Shown: positions 42,827 through 51,608, counted from the stretch's first letter. The stretch: 64,000 nt of DNA from Prevotella sp. (GCA_017554105.1 JAFZIY010000017.1:310001-374000), one strand, 5' to 3'. Numbers and translations are program-made. The notes: a model not told the origin generated them from the sequence alone.

Positions 42827-43640
42827 ATACGTGCACGCTGGAGCCTTGGGCTGAAGGAAGATAATTGATTCCCCACCAGCACATCTGTAGCAGCACGAAT
42901 GAAATGAGCAGTATCCACAAAGCAAGCCTCGGCTTGTGAGTGGGTAACTGCCTGTAATGCACATACACGAGATAGGCGAACCATGTGATGGCAGCCCACG
43001 TCTCCTTGGGGTCCCATGACCAGTAATGCCCCCATGCCTCCTTGGCCCATAGGGCACCGAAGAGCATGCCAATGGTCATAAAGGCGAGGCCAACGTAGAC
43101 GAGGTCGTCCAGCTGGGAGTTGAGAGTTCTTTCTGAGGAAAGCGCCCCTTCGGGTCGAGCGGAGAGTTGAGAGTTGAGAGATTTCTCTTTGATGAGTAAT
43201 AATATGGCCATCAGCGTAGCAACTCCAAACACGGCGTAGGCGAACATATATACAATGACATGAGGAGCAAACCACGGGCTCTGCAAGGCCGGCATAAGCG
43301 TCTTGGAATGTATCTCTGGCTTGAAAAGGTTGACACAGATAAACACCAGTGCCAGCACCGTAGAGAACGAGAGTATCCACTTATACTTCCACCGAGAATA
43401 TACGATGATACCCGCCAACGGTAGGAAGAACGAATACCAAAGGCGCGTCTCACCCATAGTGCGCAGTGGCGGGTGCTCCAACGATATCCACATCGCCAGG
43501 ATGAAAGCGAAGAAAACAGCGAGTCCGACGATGGTTGATGTATATGCCAACGTCGTCTTATCCTTCCATGCTGCCCATGCTCCCACGGCCCAAAGCAGCA
43601 CCGCTGCGATAGCGAAATATATAAAGTATTCCCAAGTCAT
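42816..43640 (-). CDS. ccsA: Cytochrome c biogenesis protein CcsA (heme-handling)
   Basis: 274 residues, about eight membrane segments; WWD heme-binding motif as WGHYWSWDPKETWA, with HVIVYMFAYA and MGETRLWY. With ResB/CcsB it delivers heme to CxxCH proteins outside the membrane (system II). Starts at MTWEYFIYF; the in-frame ATG at 43724 lies in resB. Overlaps the resB stop by four bases (ATGA). A loop at ~153-175 (LNSQL ... LNSQL) is encoded by repeat E. The end is read from repeat C. Confidence 0.9.
   Translation of the reverse strand: MTWEYFIYFAIAAVLLWAVGAWAAWKDKTTLAYTSTIVGLAVFFAFILAMWISLEHPPLRTMGETRLWYSFFLPLAGIIVYSRWKYKWILSFSTVLALVFICVNLFKPEIHSKTLMPALQSPWFAPHVIVYMFAYAVFGVATLMAILLLIKEKSLNSQLSARPEGALSSERTLNSQLDDLVYVGLAFMTIGMLFGALWAKEAWGHYWSWDPKETWAAITWFAYLVYVHYRQLPTHKPRLALWILLISFVLLQMCWWGINYLPSAQGSSVHVYGS
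43116..43182. repeat. Repeat family E inside the ccsA CDS
   Basis: GGGAGTTGAGAGTTC and GGAGAGTTGAGAGTTGAGAG units flanking a CCCCTTCGGG stretch, read in frame as a loop between two membrane segments. Confidence 0.75.
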
Positions 43641-44536
43641 ATGCGTTTCCTCCCTCCAAGAACAAACATACACACTGCTCCACCCAACATCATATAAATG
43701 CCCGTATAGACGAATGGTAGCCACGGGTCGCTCACAAGTTCCAATATCGAGACCTGGCTCATAGTGCCCATCTGCGTATCATAGTCATACTGATAGATTT
43801 TCCAACCTTCCACCTCCACAGGCTTGTTCACATCTACGGTAGTATGGATATTCTTTCCCGACGTTGTCATGATCTGTATCTCCGATGCAAAACGCTTGGG
43901 CGAGCCGTCGTCGTAAGTCTCCATGATAAACTTTTTCAGTTCGATGGACAGTGGCATCTCACGAACGATACCCTCCTGCGTAAGTGCTCGCCGCTCTGGC
44001 TCCCCCGCCACCGTTATCATCCTCAGCCGTTGCACGTCAGCATTGCCCAGTGTTGCGGTGGTCATTGCGAGGAATAATCCGAGGTGGTTCAAGAGAAAAG
44101 GGACATCCTTTTTTAAACTGACAATTGATAATTGACAATGGATAATTCGCCTGAGGATGACCAACCCCAATATCATCGCCATATACACATAAATCAGCAC
44201 AAAGGGCCAGAATGTCAGCATGCCTTTTAGCCATGTGCCATGATTCTCCTGTCGTGTAAGTCCCATGATGATAGTCAGCACCACAGCATATACCAACGTT
44301 GGTATCGCCGCCTTATAGGTACTGATGAAACGGAAGGCATAGACCTTCTTACGTAACAGGAACATCATGGCGATAACAGCAAGGAACCCTGCCAGAACAA
44401 TCCCATTGACAGGCCACGCAAACGCCTCCCAAACCACAGGGCCGACACATAGTTCAAGTATCAGTCCCACAGTGATTATTCCTCCTCCGATGAGGAAACC
44501 CTCTTTAATTGTCCAGGGTTTTATCCACATAGTCAA
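43637..44536 (-). CDS. resB: Cytochrome c biogenesis protein ResB/CcsB
   Basis: 299 residues (start at 44536 or 44530). Four membrane segments plus an extracytoplasmic domain (residues ~150-260) and a final membrane segment, the ResB/CcsB pattern; FIMETYDDGSPKRFASEI and VEVEGWKIYQYDYD are conserved. Partner of CcsA in system II cytochrome c maturation. A short loop (~129-141, HCQLSIVS) is encoded by repeat D. Confidence 0.85.
   Translation of the reverse strand: MTMWIKPWTIKEGFLIGGGIITVGLILELCVGPVVWEAFAWPVNGIVLAGFLAVIAMMFLLRKKVYAFRFISTYKAAIPTLVYAVVLTIIMGLTRQENHGTWLKGMLTFWPFVLIYVYMAMILGLVILRRIIHCQLSIVSLKKDVPFLLNHLGLFLAMTTATLGNADVQRLRMITVAGEPERRALTQEGIVREMPLSIELKKFIMETYDDGSPKRFASEIQIMTTSGKNIHTTVDVNKPVEVEGWKIYQYDYDTQMGTMSQVSILELVSDPWLPFVYTGIYMMLGGAVCMFVLGGRKRI
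44119..44148. repeat. Repeat family D inside the resB CDS
   Basis: CTGACAATTGATAATTGACA followed by ATGGATAATTC, in frame. Confidence 0.75.
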
Positions 44537-44604
44537 TAGTCGTTTTTACGTTTGGGATTCTTGGGAAACCAGCCACAATGATTCCCATGAAATACATGAA
44601 AGTC

Positions 44605-45171
44605 TTACTTTTGCTTTTTTCGGTGACAAAGGTAAACAAAATACTTGGTATTACCGAGGAATAACAATGCAAAAAACGTAAGAAATATTCCAAAGATGAT
44701 GATGAATGACGGTTGTGATGCCTGTTTGCTGCCTCCAAACTGACATTGGTACTGAATCATACGGTCAACATAGGCATCCAACATCGTCCAATTACCTGCC
44801 TGTACCTCGGCGATGAGACGAGGGAACACCTCGCAAATGTACTTCTGATGTTCGGCACCAAGTGATGCCGGTAAGGTATCAGCAGGAGCATACCATGCGA
44901 TGCTTCCGTCAGCCTGTCGATGGGGAAATAAACGCAGTGACTGCCAGTTATTGTCACGGAACAGGTATTCTACGAAAATCTGTTCACAGGACAGGCTGTC
45001 ATTGGGTTCAACCACCCGTCGGGCGTGAACGTTCAATGGCATGATGTTCTCGCCATCGTTTATGAGTAGTTGACAAAAATGACTCGCCTGAGCCTGTGGC
45101 ATGACTCGGAGAGACGCTTTTGATAAGGCTGACCCCGCCAGTAGCAGGGTCAGCATGAGAATACGTACCAT
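44605..45171 (-). CDS. Membrane-anchored protein, unknown, in the cytochrome c operon
   Basis: 188 residues: N-terminal signal peptide (MVRILMLTLLLAGSALSKA), a soluble extracytoplasmic domain with a few Cys residues (CQLLIN, CEQIFVEYLF, CEVFPRL, QYQCQF), then one C-terminal membrane segment (PSFIIIFGIFLTFFALLFLG). No recognised family. The position between the di-heme protein and resB suggests a part in heme delivery or cytochrome assembly, by context only. Confidence 0.65.
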   Translation of the reverse strand: MVRILMLTLLLAGSALSKASLRVMPQAQASHFCQLLINDGENIMPLNVHARRVVEPNDSLSCEQIFVEYLFRDNNWQSLRLFPHRQADGSIAWYAPADTLPASLGAEHQKYICEVFPRLIAEVQAGNWTMLDAYVDRMIQYQCQFGGSKQASQPSFIIIFGIFLTFFALLFLGNTKYFVYLCHRKKQK

Positions 45172-45174
45172 AGT

Positions 45175-46896
45175 TTAAATGCTCTGCAGGAACCTGACGA
45201 TAGCATCGCGGTCTTTCTTTGGCAGATAGAAGAATCGCTCGGTAGATTTGTATGCATCGCTTTTCTTGGAGTATGCATGCCACATGATGGCTTCGATTTC
45301 ATTACGGGCACGGCAGTCATGCAGACGATCTTCAGCACCTGTGTTTATGAGGGAGAGTCCACGCCCCCAGAGTGGTGTGGTACGACACCATGAACCATGG
45401 ATACCGTTCTTCATATACAGTCGGTGGTGAATCATGTCGGTGTAAGGATAGATGTCTTGCTTGGGATATCTTGGCAGACTGAGATTGTTATTGACAATGG
45501 GCGATGGAGCCCAATAGTCGTCACTGCCCGTTGTCCACTTGGCGCGGTGGCAGTTAGCACACCCAATCTCATTGAACAAATACTTGCCACGTTGTACCTG
45601 TTTGTCGTTGAGGTCGCGGGCACGTGGAATGGCTAATCCGCGATGCCACACCATGAACGACCAGAAATTATTGTCTGTCATTTCTGGCTGGAAATTATGG
45701 TATGGATTGTCGAACTGGTTCGTCTTTGGGTCGAGAAGTGCTGCCACAGCCTCGGCAATGCCCTCATCAGTGCCGTCGTAATAGTATGGTGACGATGGGT
45801 CTTTCTTGATAGCGGCAATCACATCGGGATTCTTCGACATTGCCTTTGCCCATGCAGTGGTGGTGTATAGGTATGGACGGTCGGAACGTGATACGTTGGT
45901 TATGTTCCATATGGCGTTTGCTCCAGCACCGTCTTGCAACGAGGCACGTGTCATGGCGTATGTGAAACGCTTGATTTTCTTTGTGCCATCAGCCAGTGTG
46001 TACCACGCACCAGCAGCCCAGTCGTTGGCTTCCTTGTCCCAGAAGTTGGGATTCAGTTCCACGTATGGTGCCTCGTGCTGATACTGCATTTTGATGCTAT
46101 CCTCGGGTATGGCATCAAGCAGTCCACTACCGATTATACCTATGGTAGATTCGAGACGGAAGGCTAGGTTTGTTGGCTTGGGGTCAGTGTTAAAGGCATC
46201 GATGTCAATACTGAGTTCTGGATAGATGAGTTGGTATGTCTCACCATCGGGGAACTGCATGGGTAGTCCGCTTTCCATAGCCATGACAGGCAACCAAGAC
46301 AGATGAATACCACTCTCGTCAACAGGTGGGAGGAACGGTGATACAGCACGTGTTTGCGGCATACCTGTCACTTCTGAGATATAGGGACCGTCGTCGCTGT
46401 TCTCGCCATCTACTGGATGGTAGATTACAAGCAGATAGCCGTTGCCTCGCTGGTCGGCGTTGTATGACTCGACGCGCTTGCCATGTCCGTAACCAGGATG
46501 ACAATGGATGCATGACGAGCGAACGTATGCAGGACCAAGACCTCCGAAACTAGCGGAACTGGTAGGCGTAAAGTCGTGCTCGAAGAGTAGTTCACCGCGT
46601 TTGAAGGCTGACATCAGGTTAGCGTTCTGCGTGGAGGGTGTCTCGTCTTCATAACAGCCAGCCACCGTGTTCGTGGTGGTACCCAGTTCTCCACCGGGAA
46701 ACCATTCCTCGGCCTTGAAGCCTGCTGTCTCCTTGCCGATATACTTGTAGTCTTCCTCATCCGTTGTGCTTATGCCGTTATCAACGACCTCAGGCATATC
46801 ACTGTCCGAACAAGCAGTGAAGGCTACGCATAAAGCGCAGCCTACAATGCATACAGCAAAATCATGTTCAATGCTTTTGGTAATCATATATTTCAT
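45175..46896 (-). CDS. Di-heme oxidoreductase/peroxidase-like lipoprotein
   Basis: 573 residues. Lipobox AFTAC at ~residue 29. Two c-type heme sites: C129-I-H-C-H and C446-A-N-C-H, as in the DUF1111/di-heme cytochrome-c peroxidase-like family. Expected at the periplasmic side of the outer membrane. It needs cytochrome c maturation, matching resB/ccsA downstream in the same operon. The start directly follows repeat D; Met4 is an alternative start. Confidence 0.85.
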   Translation of the reverse strand: MKYMITKSIEHDFAVCIVGCALCVAFTACSDSDMPEVVDNGISTTDEEDYKYIGKETAGFKAEEWFPGGELGTTTNTVAGCYEDETPSTQNANLMSAFKRGELLFEHDFTPTSSASFGGLGPAYVRSSCIHCHPGYGHGKRVESYNADQRGNGYLLVIYHPVDGENSDDGPYISEVTGMPQTRAVSPFLPPVDESGIHLSWLPVMAMESGLPMQFPDGETYQLIYPELSIDIDAFNTDPKPTNLAFRLESTIGIIGSGLLDAIPEDSIKMQYQHEAPYVELNPNFWDKEANDWAAGAWYTLADGTKKIKRFTYAMTRASLQDGAGANAIWNITNVSRSDRPYLYTTTAWAKAMSKNPDVIAAIKKDPSSPYYYDGTDEGIAEAVAALLDPKTNQFDNPYHNFQPEMTDNNFWSFMVWHRGLAIPRARDLNDKQVQRGKYLFNEIGCANCHRAKWTTGSDDYWAPSPIVNNNLSLPRYPKQDIYPYTDMIHHRLYMKNGIHGSWCRTTPLWGRGLSLINTGAEDRLHDCRARNEIEAIMWHAYSKKSDAYKSTERFFYLPKKDRDAIVRFLQSI

Positions 46897-46913
46897 TTGT
46901 CAATTATCAATTC
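46897..46913. repeat. Repeat family D between imelysin and the di-heme gene
   Basis: GTCAATTATCAATTC; the imelysin stop (46907-46909) is inside. Confidence 0.7.
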
Positions 46914-48205
46914 TTCAAAATCCAGTTGGCTGCAGCGTTTAGTTCATTGTCCAGCTCGCCGATGGCTTCCATAGCTGTCTTCACACATGTTGCACCAGGA
47001 TTCTCCACGAACGACTTTCCACTATTCTGGCATGCTTGCAGGGCAGCGAGTGCTGCGGTGAGTTTTGTCTGGAGCGCAGAAGCCTCTGTAGGATTGTATT
47101 TCATAAGATAAGACATCACCGAACTATTGGTGGCCGATGTTCCTTCCACATTATTGTAGAGTGCATTTTGTATGCTCATGATGTTGCCATAGAAATCGGT
47201 AAACGAGTTATGGCTATATGGCGACTCAATGTAGTTAGGATCATCATCGGAATCACCCGTACCTGTAGCGGCGCGGTAGGCCTGTCCCATCTTCTGGTCG
47301 GCCACCTCGGCACAGATGTTTGAGCAACCACCTACGAGGATTTCCTCTATAACCTTCTTCCATGAGTTATAGGTACTGTTGCCTGCATTCACGGCCATAA
47401 GGTTCTCACCATAGGTCAAACCGTTTTTGCTTACTTTTGTTTCGAAGTCATCGGATGTCTTGGCGCATTCTGCCACACGGCTCTTATGGGTTGCATTAGC
47501 ATTTGGGTTCCATGCTACTTCCAACTGGAAACACTTGTCGCGAAGATCACCTGCTACGGCCGTAGCGAAGATTACCTCTTCCTTGCCCGTCACATCGCCC
47601 TTGGCGGTAATATCGCTATTAGATTCCTTTTCATCATTGTTGAAAAAGGCGGCACTGCGGTTCTTACCGTCGCGGAAGAAAATAAACTCGATACCGTGGA
47701 AGCCAAGGTTTTCTGCCGTCAAGCTAGTGCGGGCGTACTCGATACCATCGGCAGCGTCGAGTCTTGCAATCTTGGCATCATCGGTCAAGTCCTCACCTAA
47801 AGTCGGTACGTCAAGTGGCCAGGTATCAATGTGCGGGTCTATCTCGAAATCACTCGCTGCACCATAGAGAAATGCCTCGCTCTGCTCCCAGTATTTGCGA
47901 GCTGTCTTGTACGAGATACAGATGGCATCAATCTCGCTCTGGTTAACGGTGGTGCCTGCCTTCAGTTTTACCTTCAGCGCACTAATCTTATTATATAGAT
48001 TCTCGCTCTCATTGGCAAGATTTGTATAGGTGGGATATACCACATCGTTCAGGTACTGTTTTACCAAAGCCTCAATAGCCTCGTTCTGTTCCTTAGTTAC
48101 ATTGACGGGCGTGTCGTTCTCGTCGTCACTGGAGCATGAAACCATGCTCGTTGTCATAATACCTGCTGCTACAAACAGCATTGCGAGTTTTAAAATCTTA
48201 TTCAT
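46907..48205 (-). CDS. Imelysin (peptidase M75/EfeO-type) lipoprotein
   Basis: 432 residues. Lipobox SMVSC; helical imelysin fold with the GxHxxE motif (GFHGIEFIFFRD) and the conserved DPHIDTWPLD stretch. Imelysins are iron-uptake associated surface lipoproteins, not proven proteases. Between the porin-like gene and the di-heme gene, giving an iron-related operon. The stop codon comes from repeat D. Confidence 0.9.
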   Translation of the reverse strand: MNKILKLAMLFVAAGIMTTSMVSCSSDDENDTPVNVTKEQNEAIEALVKQYLNDVVYPTYTNLANESENLYNKISALKVKLKAGTTVNQSEIDAICISYKTARKYWEQSEAFLYGAASDFEIDPHIDTWPLDVPTLGEDLTDDAKIARLDAADGIEYARTSLTAENLGFHGIEFIFFRDGKNRSAAFFNNDEKESNSDITAKGDVTGKEEVIFATAVAGDLRDKCFQLEVAWNPNANATHKSRVAECAKTSDDFETKVSKNGLTYGENLMAVNAGNSTYNSWKKVIEEILVGGCSNICAEVADQKMGQAYRAATGTGDSDDDPNYIESPYSHNSFTDFYGNIMSIQNALYNNVEGTSATNSSVMSYLMKYNPTEASALQTKLTAALAALQACQNSGKSFVENPGATCVKTAMEAIGELDNELNAAANWILKN

Positions 48206-48220
48206 TACTTTACTATAAAT

Positions 48221-48243
48221 TATTAATTATCAATTATCAATTA
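48221..48243. repeat. Repeat family D between porin and imelysin genes
   Basis: TTAATTATCAATTATCAATTA; the porin stop codon is at its edge (48241-48243). Confidence 0.7.
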
Positions 48244-49545
48244 CAAAAAGAAGCCTTCGTAGGCAATGCCAATATTCAGACTTGGCTCATTGTTACATGG
48301 GTCTTTCAGACGTCGCAGAGAGTAGTCTGCTTTTATTGCAATCTGTGGAATAGGATAATAGTTTACACCGCATACGATGTTTGTCCGTTCAGTGTAATTG
48401 TTTGTGGCTTTGGGTTGCGTGTGTTCAGGCAGATATGAGTTGTACTTCTCAAAGCGTCCGAATACGTACAGTTTCTGGTTATCTTGCCTGAGACTACGTA
48501 TCTGCGAAAAAATATTATAACCAGCCTCGATACCTGCGGAATAAGCATTCTTTCCTACATACGTCTTATTATAAGGCGAGGTTCCACGTTGGTTGATCTT
48601 TGCCTGATTAAGCAGGGGAGTGTCGGAGACATAGCCATAGTCTATTTGTCCACGTACAATCCAGTTCCAGCGATTCAGCGTCATGTCAACAGATCCTATA
48701 AAAGTATTGGCCATCACTTTGTCGTATGTCTTGCCAGCACCCTCCATCTCGTTGGGCGATGTGTTATGCATAGCCTGTCCGTAGTAACCGCTCAGTCCGA
48801 GACGCAGGCCTTTTACAGGATAGTAGTCGAGCCGTGCGGCAAAGCCGTACTTGTTGGCAGGCTTGAACTCGTATGCTGATTTGTTTCCACCTTTTATCCA
48901 GTTGTCGCGGCTGTATTGCAGGGCATTGAGTCCTGCCACCATGAGCAGCTCATAGCGTAACTTCCCTACTCTCCCCCAAAACGACACGCCAGTGTCATGC
49001 CACGTGGACGGCAGGATGGTGTTCTCGCCCTCGGGGCGATATACTGTGAAAAAATTAAGAGGCTCGTGATGAGCGTTGTTCAGTCCTACAGGTACGATGA
49101 TATGTCCTAACCGCAGGTTGGCAGCTTTCGAAAAGCTCTTCTGAAGCCAGAACTGTTCGAGTTCCACCTCACCTCCTTTTTCTATTTTGTGTTCATACTC
49201 GCCACCTTCGTCGGTCTCTATCTCAATGGCTGAGCCAGTACCTGTATGCTCAAACTCAATCTCCGTGCCCATGGTCCAACCTTTGCCGAAGTCATAACCT
49301 ATATATATAACAGCATGGGGGATGTCGAAACGGCCGTTGCTCGGATCGTCTTTATACTTGGCAGGGTTACGATAGCGATACTGATTGTCACTATAAAAGT
49401 TACGGCTATAAGCCACTTCACCATAACCACCAACACTAAGTCTGTTACCCTTGGCATGTGTCATTACGCTGTCGGCAGTGCTTTCCTGTGCGTTTGCCAT
49501 TCCGGCCATTGCCACCATCATCAAAAACAAGAATGCTCTTTTCAT
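48241..49545 (-). CDS. Outer-membrane porin-like beta-barrel protein
   Basis: 434 residues; signal peptide (MKRAFLFLMMVAMAGMANAQ), then alternating strands (SVGGYGEVAYSR, WTMGTEIEFEHTG, LRLGHIIVPVGL ... PSTWHDTGVSFWG) and a C-terminal barrel end (IAYEGFFL). Resembles phosphate-porin-like/OprO-type barrels of Bacteroidetes. First gene of the operon porin-imelysin-di-heme-unknown-resB-ccsA; promoter at 49579-49609. Confidence 0.85.
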   Translation of the reverse strand: MKRAFLFLMMVAMAGMANAQESTADSVMTHAKGNRLSVGGYGEVAYSRNFYSDNQYRYRNPAKYKDDPSNGRFDIPHAVIYIGYDFGKGWTMGTEIEFEHTGTGSAIEIETDEGGEYEHKIEKGGEVELEQFWLQKSFSKAANLRLGHIIVPVGLNNAHHEPLNFFTVYRPEGENTILPSTWHDTGVSFWGRVGKLRYELLMVAGLNALQYSRDNWIKGGNKSAYEFKPANKYGFAARLDYYPVKGLRLGLSGYYGQAMHNTSPNEMEGAGKTYDKVMANTFIGSVDMTLNRWNWIVRGQIDYGYVSDTPLLNQAKINQRGTSPYNKTYVGKNAYSAGIEAGYNIFSQIRSLRQDNQKLYVFGRFEKYNSYLPEHTQPKATNNYTERTNIVCGVNYYPIPQIAIKADYSLRRLKDPCNNEPSLNIGIAYEGFFL

Positions 49546-49578
49546 TTTATTTCATTCATCTAACTCAAAAAGTGGTTG

Positions 49579-49609
49579 CAAATGTACGACTGCTTGAGAG
49601 AAACGGCAA
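49579..49609 (-). promoter_or_regulatory. Promoter of the porin-imelysin-cytochrome operon
   Basis: Minus strand TTG (49607-49609), 20-bp spacer, TACATTTG (49579-49586). Confidence 0.7.
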
Positions 49610-49675
49610 TACCTAAAAATAATGAAAGAGCCCATTTTGGACTCTTTCCCGCATTTTGAGACATAAAAATACCTA
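49608..49675. promoter_or_regulatory. Palindrome and direct repeats in the divergent regulatory space
   Basis: GAAAGAG-CCCATTTTGGA-CTCTTTC (49624-49648) is a near-perfect inverted repeat; AATACCTA occurs on both sides (about 49609-49616 and 49668-49675). Placed between the two divergent promoters, so it is a candidate operator for the adjacent regulator. Confidence 0.45.
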
Positions 49676-49685
49676 CTTGTGATTA

Positions 49686-49716
49686 TTGTCAATGTCGAAA
49701 AATAAGACTAATTTTG
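49686..49716 (+). promoter_or_regulatory. Promoter of the hemerythrin-LuxR regulator gene
   Basis: TTG (49686-49688), 20-bp spacer, TAATTTTG (49709-49716). Confidence 0.7.
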
Positions 49717-49757
49717 CACCAGATAATCATATATAGGTAGTTTAATGTTTTTATTAT

Positions 49758-50720
49758 ATGAAAAGTCAGAAGATGTATGAGGCGGATGACAAGATGATTT
49801 CGTTAATCCGTGATAATTATAACCTGTTGCAGGCATTGGGTAGTTTTGGCATCAGCTTAGGTTTTGGCGACAAGACCGTACAAGAAACATGTAAGGATAA
49901 CGGGGTTGACACCTATACTTTCCTCGCAGTTGTTAACTTCACTATAAATGGTTATGGTGAATTCGAGAATGATGAGCAGATTTCCGTTCCCACGTTGCTA
50001 CACTATCTTGAAGCCAGTCATTCCTATTTTCTTGACTTTCAGTTGCCTTTTATACGCAGGGAACTCATGGAGTCGCTCAATGAAAACGATTCGCTGGCGC
50101 GCCTCATAATTCGCTTCTACGATGAGTATGCCCACGAAATACGACGTCACATGAAATATGAACAGAAGACCCTTTTCCCCTATGTGGAGTCGCTCATCGA
50201 AGGTCGTTCTGCCAATGACTATAATGTTGAAACTTTCTCAAAGCATCATGGCTCCGCCGATAAAAAGCTGCGTGAGTTAAAACTGCTCATCATTAAGTAT
50301 CTTCCGCAGGACGGCCTGCATAACAACCAGTTGACAGCCACGCTTCACGATATCTACGCCAACGAAGAATGGCTGCGCCAGCATGCACAGGTGGAAGACC
50401 GCATTTTCGTGCCAGCCATCCGCCGTTTGGAAAATATTGCTAAGCGCAACAATGTGACGAAGAACATCTCAGATATTGTGTCTAAAAGTGCCATCGGTAA
50501 TAAGACCGAAGTCCTCTCCGACCGTGAGAAAGAAGTGATTGTCTCGCTCGTGCAAGGCATGTCGAACAAAGAAATTGCAGACCACCTCTGCATATCGACG
50601 AACACTGTCATTACACACCGCCGCAATATAGCTCGCAAACTCCAGATTCACAGTCCTGCGGGGCTAACCATCTATGCTATCATCAATGGATTGGTGGATA
50701 TATCATCTGTTAACATCTAA
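49758..50720 (+). CDS. Hemerythrin-LuxR fusion regulator
   Basis: 320 residues. N-terminal ScdA/RIC-like segment (~15-60, LLQALGSFGISLGFG), a hemerythrin-like four-helix domain (~75-235) with metal ligands His (EASHSYF), His-x3-His..Glu (YAHEIRRHMKYEQKTLFPYVE), HH (SKHHGS), His (TLHDIY) and His..Glu (QHAQVEDRIFVP), and a C-terminal LuxR helix-turn-helix (~250-315, LSDREKEVIVSLVQGMSNKEIADHL). Di-iron chemistry suggests sensing of NO, O2 or iron. It faces the iron/cytochrome operon, which it may control. Overlaps the next gene 3' by 18 bases. Confidence 0.88.
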   Translation: MKSQKMYEADDKMISLIRDNYNLLQALGSFGISLGFGDKTVQETCKDNGVDTYTFLAVVNFTINGYGEFENDEQISVPTLLHYLEASHSYFLDFQLPFIRRELMESLNENDSLARLIIRFYDEYAHEIRRHMKYEQKTLFPYVESLIEGRSANDYNVETFSKHHGSADKKLRELKLLIIKYLPQDGLHNNQLTATLHDIYANEEWLRQHAQVEDRIFVPAIRRLENIAKRNNVTKNISDIVSKSAIGNKTEVLSDREKEVIVSLVQGMSNKEIADHLCISTNTVITHRRNIARKLQIHSPAGLTIYAIINGLVDISSVNI

Positions 50721-51608
50721 CCTTCTCCACCTCTTAAGAATCGGGAAGAAGCCACGCATCATCTGCTTGTACTCTTCCTTTGTCATGGGTTTTGGCATGT
50801 TCTTGTTTACCTCGTCTACAAACTGTGAACAATGCTCAATCATTTCTTCCATCGTGCACTCCTGTAGGAAATGACCATCCTTATAGCAATATTGACAATA
50901 ATCGAAGTTGGTGCTACCATCAGCATTCGTTCCGCAGTCCTCGATGCGTGTCAAGGGCATGCCACAACTTTGGCAGAACTGAGGTAGCTGTCCCTCACGA
51001 AAAGCCTTCTCTTTCTTTGGGAACGTTGCTTCGTAAGCCTCGAAAGCCTCTGGGTTTTCATCTGCCACGAAATAGCCCTTGGGAGGACAATAGGTGACCT
51101 CAGTGATGCCGTTCGACTTTAGCCAATCAGGTATGAGTTCCTGGGCGAGGAAGTAAGGCACTACGGCATCCTTCGGTTCAGCATGATAGTGGATGTTCAC
51201 CTTGCTGGCGAGGTCGAAGCCTGCATGACAGTAAAAGTCAATGTTGCCCTCCATGCATAGGAAACCTATACCTATCTGGCGTGCCTTCTCCAGCGCATAC
51301 TGAAGCATCTTTAAGCCATAGCCCTTGCGCTTATAATCGGGATGGATACTGATAGGACCGAAAGTCCATGAAGGTTTGCGGCTGCCGTCGTCAAGTACTA
51401 ATTCTGCCTTCGAGAACATCACATGGCCAATAATCTGGTCTTCCTCTATCATCACGAAGTCCAGTTCTGAAATAAAGTCAGGATTCGTTCTATACTGATT
51501 GAGCACATAATGCTCTGTGCATCCCGGACGGTACACGTTCCAGAAAGCCTCACGCGTAAGGTTTTCCACCTCACGATAATCTTGCGGTTGTTCTAATCTA
51601 ATATGCAT
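50703..51608 (-). CDS. GNAT acetyltransferase fused to a zinc-ribbon domain
   Basis: 301 residues. GNAT domain ~1-190 (VFVMIEEDQIIGHVM-type beta strands, ISIHPDYKRKGYGLKMLQYALE as the acetyl-CoA motif) and a zinc-ribbon-like part ~215-255 with CQSCGMPL and CQYCYK. Substrate unknown. Converges with the regulator gene and overlaps its end. Confidence 0.85.
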   Translation of the reverse strand: MHIRLEQPQDYREVENLTREAFWNVYRPGCTEHYVLNQYRTNPDFISELDFVMIEEDQIIGHVMFSKAELVLDDGSRKPSWTFGPISIHPDYKRKGYGLKMLQYALEKARQIGIGFLCMEGNIDFYCHAGFDLASKVNIHYHAEPKDAVVPYFLAQELIPDWLKSNGITEVTYCPPKGYFVADENPEAFEAYEATFPKKEKAFREGQLPQFCQSCGMPLTRIEDCGTNADGSTNFDYCQYCYKDGHFLQECTMEEMIEHCSQFVDEVNKNMPKPMTKEEYKQMMRGFFPILKRWRRLDVNR

